Assembly: GCA_002353205.1 (NCBI GenBank)
Contig: DEJE01000016.1
Span: 67,238 to 131,237 of the forward strand
Direction: 5' to 3'
From: Prevotella sp. UBA2756
Lineage (GTDB): Bacteria; Bacteroidota; Bacteroidia; Bacteroidales; Bacteroidaceae
Length of the DNA: 64,000 bases
Of the stretch, positions 42,819 to 51,088 are shown in pieces (within the stretch, counting starts at the first letter, position 1; each line of letters begins with the position of its first letter). The position numbers and the translations under genes were made by a program. The notes beneath the pieces are model-generated. The model did not search any database, was not told where the DNA came from, and worked only from the letters and a program-made list of their open reading frames with translations.

Positions 42819-44591
42819 CTACATCCACTCTCTCGGTGTCTTACCCGTCACGGCCTTGAAGACACGGAAGAAAGAGGACTCGGAGGAAAAGCCCGACTGA
42901 TCGGCCAACGTACTCAGTCCGATATCCGGATGCTCGCGCAACAGCTTTTGGGCGTGCTCCACACGACAGGTGTTCACGAAGTGGGAAAAGCTACATCCAC
43001 ACTGGTTGTTGATACATGCCGACACATAGTTCTTGTTGACGCCCAGCTGAAGGGATAAATCAGAGAGCTTCAGGCTTTTGTTCAAGTAGAGCTGTTCGCT
43101 TTCCATCAGTCGACAGATACGTTGCATGAGTAGCACCTCGGCCTCAGCATCCCGCCCGGCAGGAGGGGCAGTGCGTTGCTCAGCTTCATCGGCCGTCTCT
43201 CCGACAACCTGAAGGGAAGCTGTTTCGGGAGCACTCTCTCCACGCGCAGCTTCGGGAACGACAGGAGGCTGCACCTGACGAACACGACGCCACACCATCC
43301 CTGCGACCGCACCGACGAGGATTGCCACGATCAGCCACAACCACCAGCGTGAAGCCGATGCCATTTCGTCAGCATTCCCCAGGTGCAACAGATACACCGC
43401 TTTCGTGGGAGCATAGTTGCTCTGACGGATGCCTCCGGCCACAACGAGATTACCCTGCGGAGTGAGGACAATCGAACCGTCGCCCAGATCGCGGAGGTGA
43501 TCGGTATAGCGGAGCATAAGCGTGGCTGGGTGAGCCGTGTAGTCAATCACCAGCACGTAGAGCCGGCTGTTTTCGTTCTTTCCTTGCAGGTATTCGGCAT
43601 CGAAGCCTACCAGATAACCCCTGTTGAGATTCCGGTCGATGAGCACCTGGCTGCTATAGATGAGCTTGCTCTCCACCCGTTGCTGGGCGTCATCGGTATG
43701 TTGCACCGTCATCGGGACCTTTCCATCCGTGGGCAGAAGCGAGAACACGGTATCGCGCACCTCCATGATGGCCACCTGTCCGTGTTCGTCTTGCACCGGC
43801 ATCAGGTAGGCATACGCTCCCTTCTTCTCGTCGCCGATGAAGCTGAGGTCGGTACATACCCGAGGCGTCAGCGGGTGCCAGGTTTCCAACAACGGCACGC
43901 GGAACGATGCTCCCCGCAAACGGTCGACCATCACGGTATCAAGCCTGACACCCCGGTTATCGTACCCACTCACCACCATCGCATCACCGTCGGCTATGCG
44001 GAAGATGAAGGGAAAGGTGCGCTGTTGCAAGGGCTTGTCAATTCGCTCAGAAATCCCGCTTCGCGCATCAAAGAGTTCAATGCCGTCGTCAGCATACCAG
44101 TTGCCGGCAATCATCACCTTGACACTATCTATCGCCAAGGCAGCCGTGATTGCTCTTTTCCGGTCAAGACAGCCAAAGCCTTCGAAGCTATGAGCCGCGG
44201 GGTCATAACTCTCCACCGAGAACGATTGTCCGACTCCCAGCGGTTCGTTGTGACCTCCACCGATGAGCACCTTGCCGGATGGTAACATGACCGCGAAACC
44301 ATCATCGTGCTCGTAATCGGTGTTCATCAGATGCCACCGATGGCCGCTGAAGTACTCCGCTGTAGCCGTGGGAACAAAGCCCTTGGTATGTCCACCCACC
44401 GCCACGATCTCGTTGTTCACCCAGAACAATACGTGTCCGCTACGAGGCACGTTCATGTCGGGCAAACGCTCGGCCTCGATGTGCACATCATGCCCTCCGT
44501 TCCCATCGGGGTGGGAAGGACCGTCTGCTTGTGCCGAAAGTCCCAGCACGGCAAGCAGTAAGCAGAGGATGGCTTCAACACGTAATCGCAT
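42819..44591 (-). CDS. Membrane-bound Kelch-propeller / AraC-family regulator
   Basis: The 590-residue protein has a signal peptide (residues 1 to about 22). A Kelch-like propeller of about 380 residues has motifs such as NNEIVAVGGHTKG, GKVLIGGGHNE and GNLVVAGGI. One membrane helix follows (WWLWLIVAILVGAVAGMVW, about 413-432). A cytoplasmic linker leads to an AraC helix-turn-helix pair (about 490-590, LSDLSLQLGVNKNYVSACI and LADQSGFSSESSFFRVFK). It has no kinase or receiver, so an extracytoplasmic signal would reach DNA in one chain. Neighbouring surface-protein genes are its likely targets. Confidence 0.8.
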   Translation of the reverse strand: MRLRVEAILCLLLAVLGLSAQADGPSHPDGNGGHDVHIEAERLPDMNVPRSGHVLFWVNNEIVAVGGHTKGFVPTATAEYFSGHRWHLMNTDYEHDDGFAVMLPSGKVLIGGGHNEPLGVGQSFSVESYDPAAHSFEGFGCLDRKRAITAALAIDSVKVMIAGNWYADDGIELFDARSGISERIDKPLQQRTFPFIFRIADGDAMVVSGYDNRGVRLDTVMVDRLRGASFRVPLLETWHPLTPRVCTDLSFIGDEKKGAYAYLMPVQDEHGQVAIMEVRDTVFSLLPTDGKVPMTVQHTDDAQQRVESKLIYSSQVLIDRNLNRGYLVGFDAEYLQGKNENSRLYVLVIDYTAHPATLMLRYTDHLRDLGDGSIVLTPQGNLVVAGGIRQSNYAPTKAVYLLHLGNADEMASASRWWLWLIVAILVGAVAGMVWRRVRQVQPPVVPEAARGESAPETASLQVVGETADEAEQRTAPPAGRDAEAEVLLMQRICRLMESEQLYLNKSLKLSDLSLQLGVNKNYVSACINNQCGCSFSHFVNTCRVEHAQKLLREHPDIGLSTLADQSGFSSESSFFRVFKAVTGKTPREWM

Positions 44592-44637
44592 GGTTTGTAT
44601 ATAGCAAATGGTATCTCTTCAGCGCTTGGCCTTGTGA

Positions 44638-44748
44638 AGTTCTCATGAGGGTCTAATGACTGGTTCACGAGAGTCTTATGACAACCTCACGAGAGTCTTA
44701 TGACAACCTCACGAGAGTCTTATGACAACCTCACGAGAGCTTTGTGAC
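44638..44748 (-). repeat. 22-nt direct repeats upstream of the Kelch-AraC gene
   Basis: Four 22-nt units from 44661, preceded by a diverged 23-nt unit (44638-44660), share CACGAGAGTCTTATGAC. Two central units are identical. They begin 47 nt before the regulator's start and could be multiple binding sites. The rest of the 44,749-44,942 gap shows nothing recognisable. Confidence 0.8.
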
Positions 44749-44942
44749 AAGCTAATGAAAAGACAAAGACGCGAAGAAACGAAGGTCATACGGCTTCCAT
44801 TCCAAGAATGCGACGGTTGCCGGTCTTCATTTCTCCGCGCTCTTAAATATCCTTTGTCTGCAACTCTTTGAGCAAATGAACCTCTGGGCTCTTTCTACGT
44901 TCTCAAGTTAAGTATCACCTTGAACGACGATGGCCCGGTCCA

Positions 44943-45827
44943 TCAAAGGTCCTCATAGCTTCCGGTGAACGTGGTGGTGTTCATGTCGCCGGTCTGCAAG
45001 CCCCGTTTCAGCCAGCGCATGCGCTGAGCCGACGTTCCGTGGGTGAAGCTTTCAGGCGAGGAATAGCCCTGTGCGCGCTCCTGCAGGTAGTTGTCGCCGA
45101 TAACCTTGGCCGTCTCGATGGCCTCTTCGAGGTCGTTCTCGTCGATGCTTTGGAAAGTGGCGCTCTCATAGTGGCCCCACACGCCGGCATAGTAGTCGGC
45201 CAGGAGTTCCAGGCGCACGCTGATCTGGTTGGCCGCCGTCTTGTTGGTGCTCTGCATCTGCTGGTGTGCCCTCTGCAGGATGCCGAGCTGCTGCTCCACA
45301 TGGTGCCCCACCTCGTGGGCTATGACGTAGGCGAAGGCGAAGTCGAGGTCGCCCTTGTTCTTGATGCCGAGCTGTTTGCGCATGGTGGTGAAGAACGACA
45401 GGTCGATGTAGAGCGTCTGGTCGCCCGAGCAATAGAACGGTCCCACCGAGGCAGAGCCCTGTCCGCAGGCCGTCTGCACGCTTCCGGTGTAGAGCACCAT
45501 CTTCGGATTCTGGTAGGTGCGGCCCATCTTCTTGAACACTTCGGCCCAGATGTCTTCTGTCGATGCGAGCACCTGACTGGAGAACTGTGCCAGCTTCTGC
45601 TCCTCCTCGGTGAACTCGCGCTGTCCGTCCTTCGTTCCCACGTTCTGGCTCTGCTGCGCCATCTGCGTGCCAACGTTGGAAATGACGTCGCCAAGATTAC
45701 CGCCCTGAAGGAACGTGAACAGCGCTATCATGACGATACCGCCGATTCCCAGTCCGGCCACGGTTCCGCCGCTCATGCCGCGGCGATCGTCTACATTGTT
45801 GCTTTGTCTTCTTCCATCTAACTTCAT
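44943..45827 (-). CDS. Neutral zinc metallopeptidase (YpfJ family)
   Basis: The 294-residue protein has a short cytoplasmic N-terminus with RR and one membrane helix (about 20-42). The zinc site HEVGHH lies at residues 171-176, in the family context FAYVIAHEVGHHVEQQLG. QISVRLELLADYYAGVWGH carries the third ligand, and SPESFTHGTSAQRMRW lies near the end. YpfJ-like proteins are membrane-anchored peptidases of unknown substrate. It is divergent from prsW, with overlapping promoter regions. Confidence 0.85.
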   Translation of the reverse strand: MKLDGRRQSNNVDDRRGMSGGTVAGLGIGGIVMIALFTFLQGGNLGDVISNVGTQMAQQSQNVGTKDGQREFTEEEQKLAQFSSQVLASTEDIWAEVFKKMGRTYQNPKMVLYTGSVQTACGQGSASVGPFYCSGDQTLYIDLSFFTTMRKQLGIKNKGDLDFAFAYVIAHEVGHHVEQQLGILQRAHQQMQSTNKTAANQISVRLELLADYYAGVWGHYESATFQSIDENDLEEAIETAKVIGDNYLQERAQGYSSPESFTHGTSAQRMRWLKRGLQTGDMNTTTFTGSYEDL

Positions 45828-45880
45828 AGTCTTGCTTTTTATTAATAGGTTATTTTGATGATTTCAATCTTTTTCGGCTA

Positions 45881-45912
45881 CAAAAATAACAGAAAATATT
45901 GAATGGAGCAAA
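45881..45912 (-). promoter_or_regulatory. Promoter of the zinc metallopeptidase gene
   Basis: Minus strand: TTTG (45909-45912), 20-nt spacer, TATTTTTG (45881-45888). Confidence 0.75.
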
Positions 45913-45919
45913 CTTTTTT

Positions 45920-45950
45920 TTTGATATTTCATTTATTCTCCGTAATTTTG
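45920..45950 (+). promoter_or_regulatory. prsW promoter
   Basis: TTTG (45920-45923), 19-nt spacer, TAATTTTG (45943-45950). It lies back to back with the peptidase promoter, the two -33 boxes only 7 nt apart. Confidence 0.78.
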
Positions 45951-45995
45951 CCATTTCAAAAGGAAAAAGCAAATCTGCACACTCAACCGACAACC

Positions 45996-47021
45996 ATGCT
46001 CATCATTACCCGCAACCAGACCGACTATGGTCCTTACGACGATTACACCGTGGCCCGCTTCGTGGAAGAGGGCAAACTGCTCCTGAACGACAAGGCGCGC
46101 GACACCGATACAGGAGAGCAGGACACCATCAAGACGTTCCTCGACCGCTCGGGCATCCGTCCGCGCATCAAGCACAACGGAACGCTGACCGAACAGCTCG
46201 GCTCCCTCGGATCGGAATTCATCCTTCCGCGCGAGGAAATCAGCCGCCACGGACTGTTTGAAGACAAACGTCTGCTGGTGCTGGCGCTGGTGGGGCTGTC
46301 GCTGTCGGTCATTATGCTCCTGCCCATCGGCGGCTATCTGGTGTTCTACGTGGTGTCGCTCTATTTCGCCGTCATCTGGGGACTCTTCTTCTACTACTTC
46401 TTCCGCACCCGACAGGTGAACGTGAAGACCACCGTCACGACCTTCTTCCTCACCCAGCTGGCCGTCTTCGTCATCTTCTCGGGCCTGAACAGCCTCAACT
46501 TCTTCTACGTCTTCACCAACGCGCCGTTCCCACTGAGCATCATTGGCTACATTGCCGGCGTAGGACTGACCGAGGAATTTGCCAAGATGATACCGTTGCT
46601 CATCCTGGCCCACCGCGCCAAGGAGCCCTTGCTGCCGCAGACGCTGGTCTACTACGGCCTGATGTCGGGCATCGCCTTCGGCGTCTTCGAGGGCGTGCAG
46701 TATCAGACCACGGTGAACACACAGGCCGACTACACCACCGCCTTCGTGCTGAACATCGCAAGGCTCACCTCCCTACCCTTCCTTCACGCCACCTTCAGCG
46801 GCATCTGCGGCTATTTTACGGCCTTCGCACGACTATATCCCAAGTACCGACGCTCACTCTACGCCCTGGCACTGGCCGTTCCCGCCACGCTCCACGGTCT
46901 CTACGACGCCTTCGCCGTGTTCTTCTACCCCATCGCGCTGGCCATCGCCCTCTTCACCGTGCTGCTCCTCATGGCCTATCTGCGCCGCTCCGCCACGTTC
47001 CAGGCTCGCCTGCGCAATTAA
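45996..47021 (+). CDS. prsW: PrsW-family intramembrane metalloprotease with N-terminal GYF-like domain
   Basis: The 341-residue protein starts with a cytoplasmic segment of about 60 residues (YGPYDDYTVARFVEEG) like GYF_2/DUF4339 domains. Multiple membrane helices follow, with the protease motifs LTEEFAKM (Glu193-Glu194), GVFEGVQY (Glu232), FLHATFSG (His264) and LHGLYD (His300, Asp304). PrsW cleaves membrane anti-sigma factors in Bacillus. This window also carries three anti-sigma-like genes, though no link is shown. The ATG at 45996 follows the promoter; the extension to 45903 overlaps it. Confidence 0.85.
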   Translation: MLIITRNQTDYGPYDDYTVARFVEEGKLLLNDKARDTDTGEQDTIKTFLDRSGIRPRIKHNGTLTEQLGSLGSEFILPREEISRHGLFEDKRLLVLALVGLSLSVIMLLPIGGYLVFYVVSLYFAVIWGLFFYYFFRTRQVNVKTTVTTFFLTQLAVFVIFSGLNSLNFFYVFTNAPFPLSIIGYIAGVGLTEEFAKMIPLLILAHRAKEPLLPQTLVYYGLMSGIAFGVFEGVQYQTTVNTQADYTTAFVLNIARLTSLPFLHATFSGICGYFTAFARLYPKYRRSLYALALAVPATLHGLYDAFAVFFYPIALAIALFTVLLLMAYLRRSATFQARLRN

Positions 47022-47029
47022 GACCTACT

Positions 47030-47692
47030 TTATACCACTTCCAGCCGGTCGCCATTGACGCGGAAATGGATGTCGCGGCCGTCGAACATCAGGCCATAGA
47101 TGCGGTCGGGATCGTCCTGATAGTGCGGTCGCGGGTCGAGTTCCAGCGTGTGAATGAGCGCGCGCAGCTGCTCCTCGGTGAACCAACTGGCTTGGTCGGG
47201 AGGAATCTCCACGCTGAGCTGACGCCACTCGTGGGTGTCGGTGAAGCCGCCGCGGGCCTCGGGATGGCTGTCGGCCGACGGCAGGTAGGGCTTGATGTCG
47301 TAGATGGGGGTGCCGTCCATGAGGTCGGCTCCAGCCACTCGGATGACGGGACCGTGCTCCGTTTCTCTATCGATGGCCACGATTCGCACAGACGAGAGCC
47401 CCAGGTTGTTGGGCCTGAAGGGCGAACGGGTGGCGAAGACGCCCATGCGCTCGTTGCCGCCGAGGCGCGGCGGCCTCACGGTGGGCGTCTTGCGGGCATC
47501 GCGGTTGGCCGAGAACTCCCAGATGATCCACAGGTAGTCGAAGTCCTCCAGACCGCGGATGGCGTCGGCCGTCTGCCATTCCTTCACGAAGACAATCTCT
47601 CCCGTGAGCTCATCCACGAGTCCGCTCTGTCGCGGAATGCCGAACTTCTCGGTGAATGGCGAGTGGAAATGGGCAATAGGCTCAATGTTCAT
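47030..47692 (-). CDS. trmO: tRNA (N6-threonylcarbamoyladenosine37-N6)-methyltransferase TrmO
   Basis: The 220-residue protein has an N-terminal TsaA/YaeB beta-barrel (IAHFHSPFTEKFGIPRQSG, FDYLWIIWEF, FATRSPFRPNNLGLSSV) and a C-terminal extension of about 60 residues. TrmO adds a methyl group to t6A37 of tRNA-Thr using SAM. It is convergent with prsW, only 8 nt apart, with no clear terminator between them. Confidence 0.9.
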   Translation of the reverse strand: MNIEPIAHFHSPFTEKFGIPRQSGLVDELTGEIVFVKEWQTADAIRGLEDFDYLWIIWEFSANRDARKTPTVRPPRLGGNERMGVFATRSPFRPNNLGLSSVRIVAIDRETEHGPVIRVAGADLMDGTPIYDIKPYLPSADSHPEARGGFTDTHEWRQLSVEIPPDQASWFTEEQLRALIHTLELDPRPHYQDDPDRIYGLMFDGRDIHFRVNGDRLEVV

Positions 47693-47727
47693 TTCCCTGC
47701 GTTCTGCTTTTTCCGGGTCTGACGGTA

Positions 47728-48828
47728 CTAATTCTTCCTGCCCGTCTGCAGCTTCAGCTCCTGTATGGCTTTCAGTTGGGCAGGTGCGAGGTCAGGAATG
47801 TTGTGGGCACGCGCATATTTCTGCAACTCTTCGAGCGGCATATCCCCAGAATAGCCCTTGTTCAACTCCTTGCTACGTGCCTTGAACTCATCGTAGTCCA
47901 TATAGCTGTGGTCTGTAGCATAGAGATAGAGGATGGTGATTTTCCTGCCTTTCGAGGAATCATATTCCCAGTGGCCCTGCTGCATCACCAAGTTGTGAGG
48001 CTGTATCAAGCCCTCGTCATCTAATCTGAACACCTCCGTGTATTGATAATCGTAGTTCTTCTCCTCTCTTTTTTTCTGCATCTTCTCCTCGCCATTCACT
48101 TTGTTGGCGTAAATCTGCATCTTGCCGCCGTCAAGGGTGGCACGATACACTCCGTCGTCGTGGAGGAATTGCCCCACCTCTCCCTCTGGATTCTTGAGGA
48201 TCCATCGTTTCTCGCCGTCCTTTTCCATGCTCACCTTGTAGTAGTCCTTGAATCTCTCACTCCTGCGAACAAGGTTCTCTATAGACCGGCAAGCTCTCTT
48301 GGCGCCTTCCTCTGCTTTCAGGGCCAGGTCAGCCACATTCCAGGCAAGGGCTTTGTTGGCTGCACCACCATGCGACCAGACGTTGCGCGTCTTGCCTATG
48401 TAGCCATTGCTGATCTCGTGGGCTACGGGAATAATGCCGGCAGCATAGGTGCGGAGCGAGTCATCGATATAGCTGAAGCCCCTGAAGAAGTATTCCACAT
48501 AGACGTATGGTTTGGGGCGTACCACGATTTCTTCCAGACCGTAGTCCACGGCCTCCATCTGGATGCGCCCGTCCGTCAGCGAAGCCACGTTGACCACCTG
48601 CGGTTTGAAGGCAACATGGGTGACGACCACCTTGGCTGCTCCCTTCGTGCTGGCCAGCACGCCGTTGAGATCGGTGGTTCCGATGAGCGTGCCGTCCTCG
48701 GTCGATACGCTGACGAGCGGGATGCCGTGCCCGTCATCGTCCACAACTGTTATTTTCTGCGCCTGAACGCTCAAGGCCGTCATCATGACGACAGCAATGA
48801 TAGCAAATGTCCTTTTCATCTTGTTCAT
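47728..48828 (-). CDS. Exported protein with carboxypeptidase-regulatory-like domain
   Basis: The 366-residue protein has a signal peptide (MNKMKRTFAII...SVQAQ, about 1-24). An Ig-like CarbopepD_reg-type domain follows at 25-100 (ITVVDDDGHGIPLVSVSTEDGT, GTTDLNGV, VTHVAFKP). The remaining 260 residues match no family I recognise. That part is rich in charged and aromatic residues. The N-terminal domain is common in Bacteroidetes outer-membrane and surface proteins. The ATG at 48828 fits the signal peptide; codons upstream to 48879 do not. Confidence 0.7.
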   Translation of the reverse strand: MNKMKRTFAIIAVVMMTALSVQAQKITVVDDDGHGIPLVSVSTEDGTLIGTTDLNGVLASTKGAAKVVVTHVAFKPQVVNVASLTDGRIQMEAVDYGLEEIVVRPKPYVYVEYFFRGFSYIDDSLRTYAAGIIPVAHEISNGYIGKTRNVWSHGGAANKALAWNVADLALKAEEGAKRACRSIENLVRRSERFKDYYKVSMEKDGEKRWILKNPEGEVGQFLHDDGVYRATLDGGKMQIYANKVNGEEKMQKKREEKNYDYQYTEVFRLDDEGLIQPHNLVMQQGHWEYDSSKGRKITILYLYATDHSYMDYDEFKARSKELNKGYSGDMPLEELQKYARAHNIPDLAPAQLKAIQELKLQTGRKN

Positions 48829-48924
48829 ACTCCTTGTCGATTCTTCTTTTATAATAAATGAAAGTGTGCAAAAATACATAAAAATGCTGACGTAGCAAAA
48901 CGATTTTGGAAGATTAACGCTGTT

Positions 48925-49200
48925 CAGCCTTGAAACGAATGGCTATTTCAGAAGAACCCTTCCCCTGTTCCCTTCTAGCACTTGCATCTGCTGAATAGCC
49001 ATCTGATTGAGCTTCACAAGCCTTTCGCCTTGTGGTACTCCATCGTTGATGGTGCCGCTGTTGAACAAGAAGCGTCGGACAAAACGATTCTCTCCAGGTC
49101 ATCGGGAACGCAGACGCGCCCCTTGAAGGCCGTTCTTGCTTCATCGGTGTACCTTTTCTTTCGAGTGTCGAGCGTGCGGTCCTCCGTATGATAGAGAATC
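48925..49200 (-). pseudogene. Possible decayed coding remnant
   Basis: In the 347-nt gap before the AlkZ-like gene, one minus-strand frame reads YHTEDRTLDTRKKRYTDEAR and on to VPDDLERIVLSD. A second frame then reads RRFLFNSGTINDGVPQGERL and VKLNQMAIQQMQVLE before a stop. Each part looks protein-like but they are in different frames and lack a start. I recognise no family. Confidence 0.3.
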
Positions 49201-49226
49201 AGCCGGGGAAGAGAGGGTTGGCGGAA

Positions 49227-49934
49227 TCATTTTATCAACTTGTTTATTTGTTTCTCCGTAGCCATCGGCAGCATCTGCGAAAGATGTGCGACGATGCGTT
49301 CGTAAGATTTCTCTGGCGTTTCTCCGGCAATGAGGCAAGCCTCACGCCCCAGCAGCCGCTCGGGCGTGGTGAGCAGCGACCATCCGAAACCATATTCGCG
49401 TCCGTGTTTGTCTACGGGATAGACGAAATCTTCGGTCACGATGTAAGTGCCCATCTGCAAACGTCCGACGTAGGCATCGAACCTCGAGCGCATGTTCTTG
49501 CCCGTAAAGTCGCACGCGGCGCGCAATTCGCGAGTCGTCATGCTGCCATGCTCGCGCAGCACGGCCAGGATGCCATCCTCGATGCTGCCCTCGGCAGGCA
49601 TGGGATGCCGGCTGCGGCGCCAGTTGCAGAAGTCGGGCCACCACTGACGGCTGATGAACCCCGCCTTTCCGGCAAAGAACTTGCCATAGACGCAGCCACC
49701 CTCGCGCACCACCGTGCCTTTCCATTGCCACAGAGGCCACTCCCATGAACCATCGTCAAACTGCGTGAAGCGGCATTCCTCGGCCATCAGGCTCTCTGCG
49801 GCATAGCCGCGGATGCCGCTTTCTAAAAGTGGAAGGAATCCGACCTGCCGTACACAGTCCATCAGTTCGGGGCATGAGTGGATACGGCCTATCGCTCCGT
49901 TTCGTTCCAGTATGTAATTGAAAATGTCGGTCAT
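49227..49934 (-). CDS. AlkZ-related winged-helix protein
   Basis: The 235-residue protein begins FNYILERNGAIGRI. Its central part has WQWKGTVV and KAGFISRQWWPDF, and a winged-helix-like half carries GSMTTRELRAACDF, GRLQMGTYIV and ATEKQINKLI. This resembles a shortened HTH_42/AlkZ-like DNA-glycosylase relative, though the family is usually longer and I cannot identify the catalytic QxD motif. A role in DNA binding or repair is plausible. It has a -7 box at 49962-49969 (TATATTTG, minus strand). Confidence 0.5.
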   Translation of the reverse strand: MTDIFNYILERNGAIGRIHSCPELMDCVRQVGFLPLLESGIRGYAAESLMAEECRFTQFDDGSWEWPLWQWKGTVVREGGCVYGKFFAGKAGFISRQWWPDFCNWRRSRHPMPAEGSIEDGILAVLREHGSMTTRELRAACDFTGKNMRSRFDAYVGRLQMGTYIVTEDFVYPVDKHGREYGFGWSLLTTPERLLGREACLIAGETPEKSYERIVAHLSQMLPMATEKQINKLIK

Positions 49935-49961
49935 TATTACAATGAGTTAAAACCACGTGTG

Positions 49962-49969
49962 CAAATATA
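49962..49969 (-). promoter_or_regulatory. -7 box of the AlkZ-like gene
   Basis: TATATTTG on the minus strand, 28 nt before the ATG. The -33 element is not clear. Confidence 0.4.
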
Positions 49970-50124
49970 CAACATTTTTGCGAGAGTTATTCCCTCCGCC
50001 CTCACCTTTTTATATAATTAGGCAAATCTTGCAAGACACGACTCGCACCTCCCTCCGAAAGGAATAAAAATGTCGTAGACAGAAAAAAACGCATGGAAGG
50101 GTCGCCTAATTCATTTTTTATAGG

Positions 50125-50203
50125 TAATTTTGCAGCAACGAAATAAACTATCTGCCGGTGGGGGCGTCAGAAAATTGGTCGGCGGCAGCGCCGTCGGCCG
50201 ATT
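50125..50203 (+). promoter_or_regulatory. -7 box and 5'-UTR hairpin of the DUF4359-like gene
   Basis: TAATTTTG at 50125-50132 has no good -33 box. A GC-rich 14-bp stem (50173-50186 with 50190-50203) with an AGC loop lies about 35 nt into the predicted transcript. It lacks a T-run, so it is not a terminator and may stabilise or block the leader. Confidence 0.55.
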
Positions 50204-50241
50204 GTCTAACCCATTCATTTAAAACACAGAGAAAGGAAAAA

Positions 50242-51045
50242 ATGAACATCAACAAGTACGACCCGAGCGTTGAGGCTCAGCAGAACCGTCAGCAGACAAC
50301 GCAGGAACCGCAGGAGGCTGTCATCATCGACGAGGCCCCGCAGGAGAAGCCTCACAAGAGCAGCAACCGCAAATGGTGGATCATGCTCATCATCATCGCC
50401 ATCGTGGGGCTCTTCGCCGTGACGTGTCCCGACAAGCAGCGCCACCGCGAGGCCATCAGCTCGGAGGTGAGCACCGCCGTCACCACGTCGCTGATGAGCC
50501 ATCTGGGCAGCTGGGGCCAATCGAGCCAGGCCGCCGTTGTGGGCAACATGTTCGTATCGAAGCTGGTGGATATCGCCATCGACAGCAACATGGACGTGCA
50601 GAACTTCCTCGTGCTGAGCATCGCCAAGACGGAGATCGACGGCAAGAGCCGCGTCATGTCGGTCGGTGCGCTCAACAATGTGTGGGTGCTCTTCGACAGC
50701 AACGACCTGAAACAGGTCATCGCAGCGCAGGGCTCGAAGATTTGGGACTCGTTCGCAGGACTGATACCGCAGGCCCTGGGCAGTCTGTTCGGCACCTCTA
50801 CGCCCGATCCCACCGACAGAGCCGACATCGGCCGCGGGACATCGGACGACGAAAGCATCGCCAACGACGCCGACTCCACCACCCTACCCGACACCGCTCG
50901 CACTCAACAGGGCGGTTCGAAGGCCGAGGACATCCTGAACCAGGCTGTTGAAGACGTCACCTCGGAAGTGGGACAAGCGCTGCAGCGCGGTGTCAGCAAG
51001 GCCATCGACAACGCGCTAAAGGGACTGTTCGAGGGCAACCAATGA
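50242..51045 (+). CDS. Membrane-anchored protein (DUF4359-like)
   Basis: The 267-residue protein has a polar Gln/Glu-rich N-terminus of about 45 residues and one membrane helix (WWIMLIIIAIVGLFAV, about 50-65). TCPDKQRHREAI follows, with the layout of DUF4359 proteins. An extracytoplasmic region precedes a Ser/Thr/Asp-rich tail and a final amphipathic stretch. The ATG at 50242 follows AGAAAGGAAAAA. The longer frame from 50158 crosses the 5'-UTR hairpin. Function unknown. The copper-type ATPase gene follows 43 nt downstream and may share the transcript. Confidence 0.6.
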   Translation: MNINKYDPSVEAQQNRQQTTQEPQEAVIIDEAPQEKPHKSSNRKWWIMLIIIAIVGLFAVTCPDKQRHREAISSEVSTAVTTSLMSHLGSWGQSSQAAVVGNMFVSKLVDIAIDSNMDVQNFLVLSIAKTEIDGKSRVMSVGALNNVWVLFDSNDLKQVIAAQGSKIWDSFAGLIPQALGSLFGTSTPDPTDRADIGRGTSDDESIANDADSTTLPDTARTQQGGSKAEDILNQAVEDVTSEVGQALQRGVSKAIDNALKGLFEGNQ

Positions 51046-51088
51046 TGTGCCCGCGAGATATGACGATAAGATAAAGGAAATGTAAACG

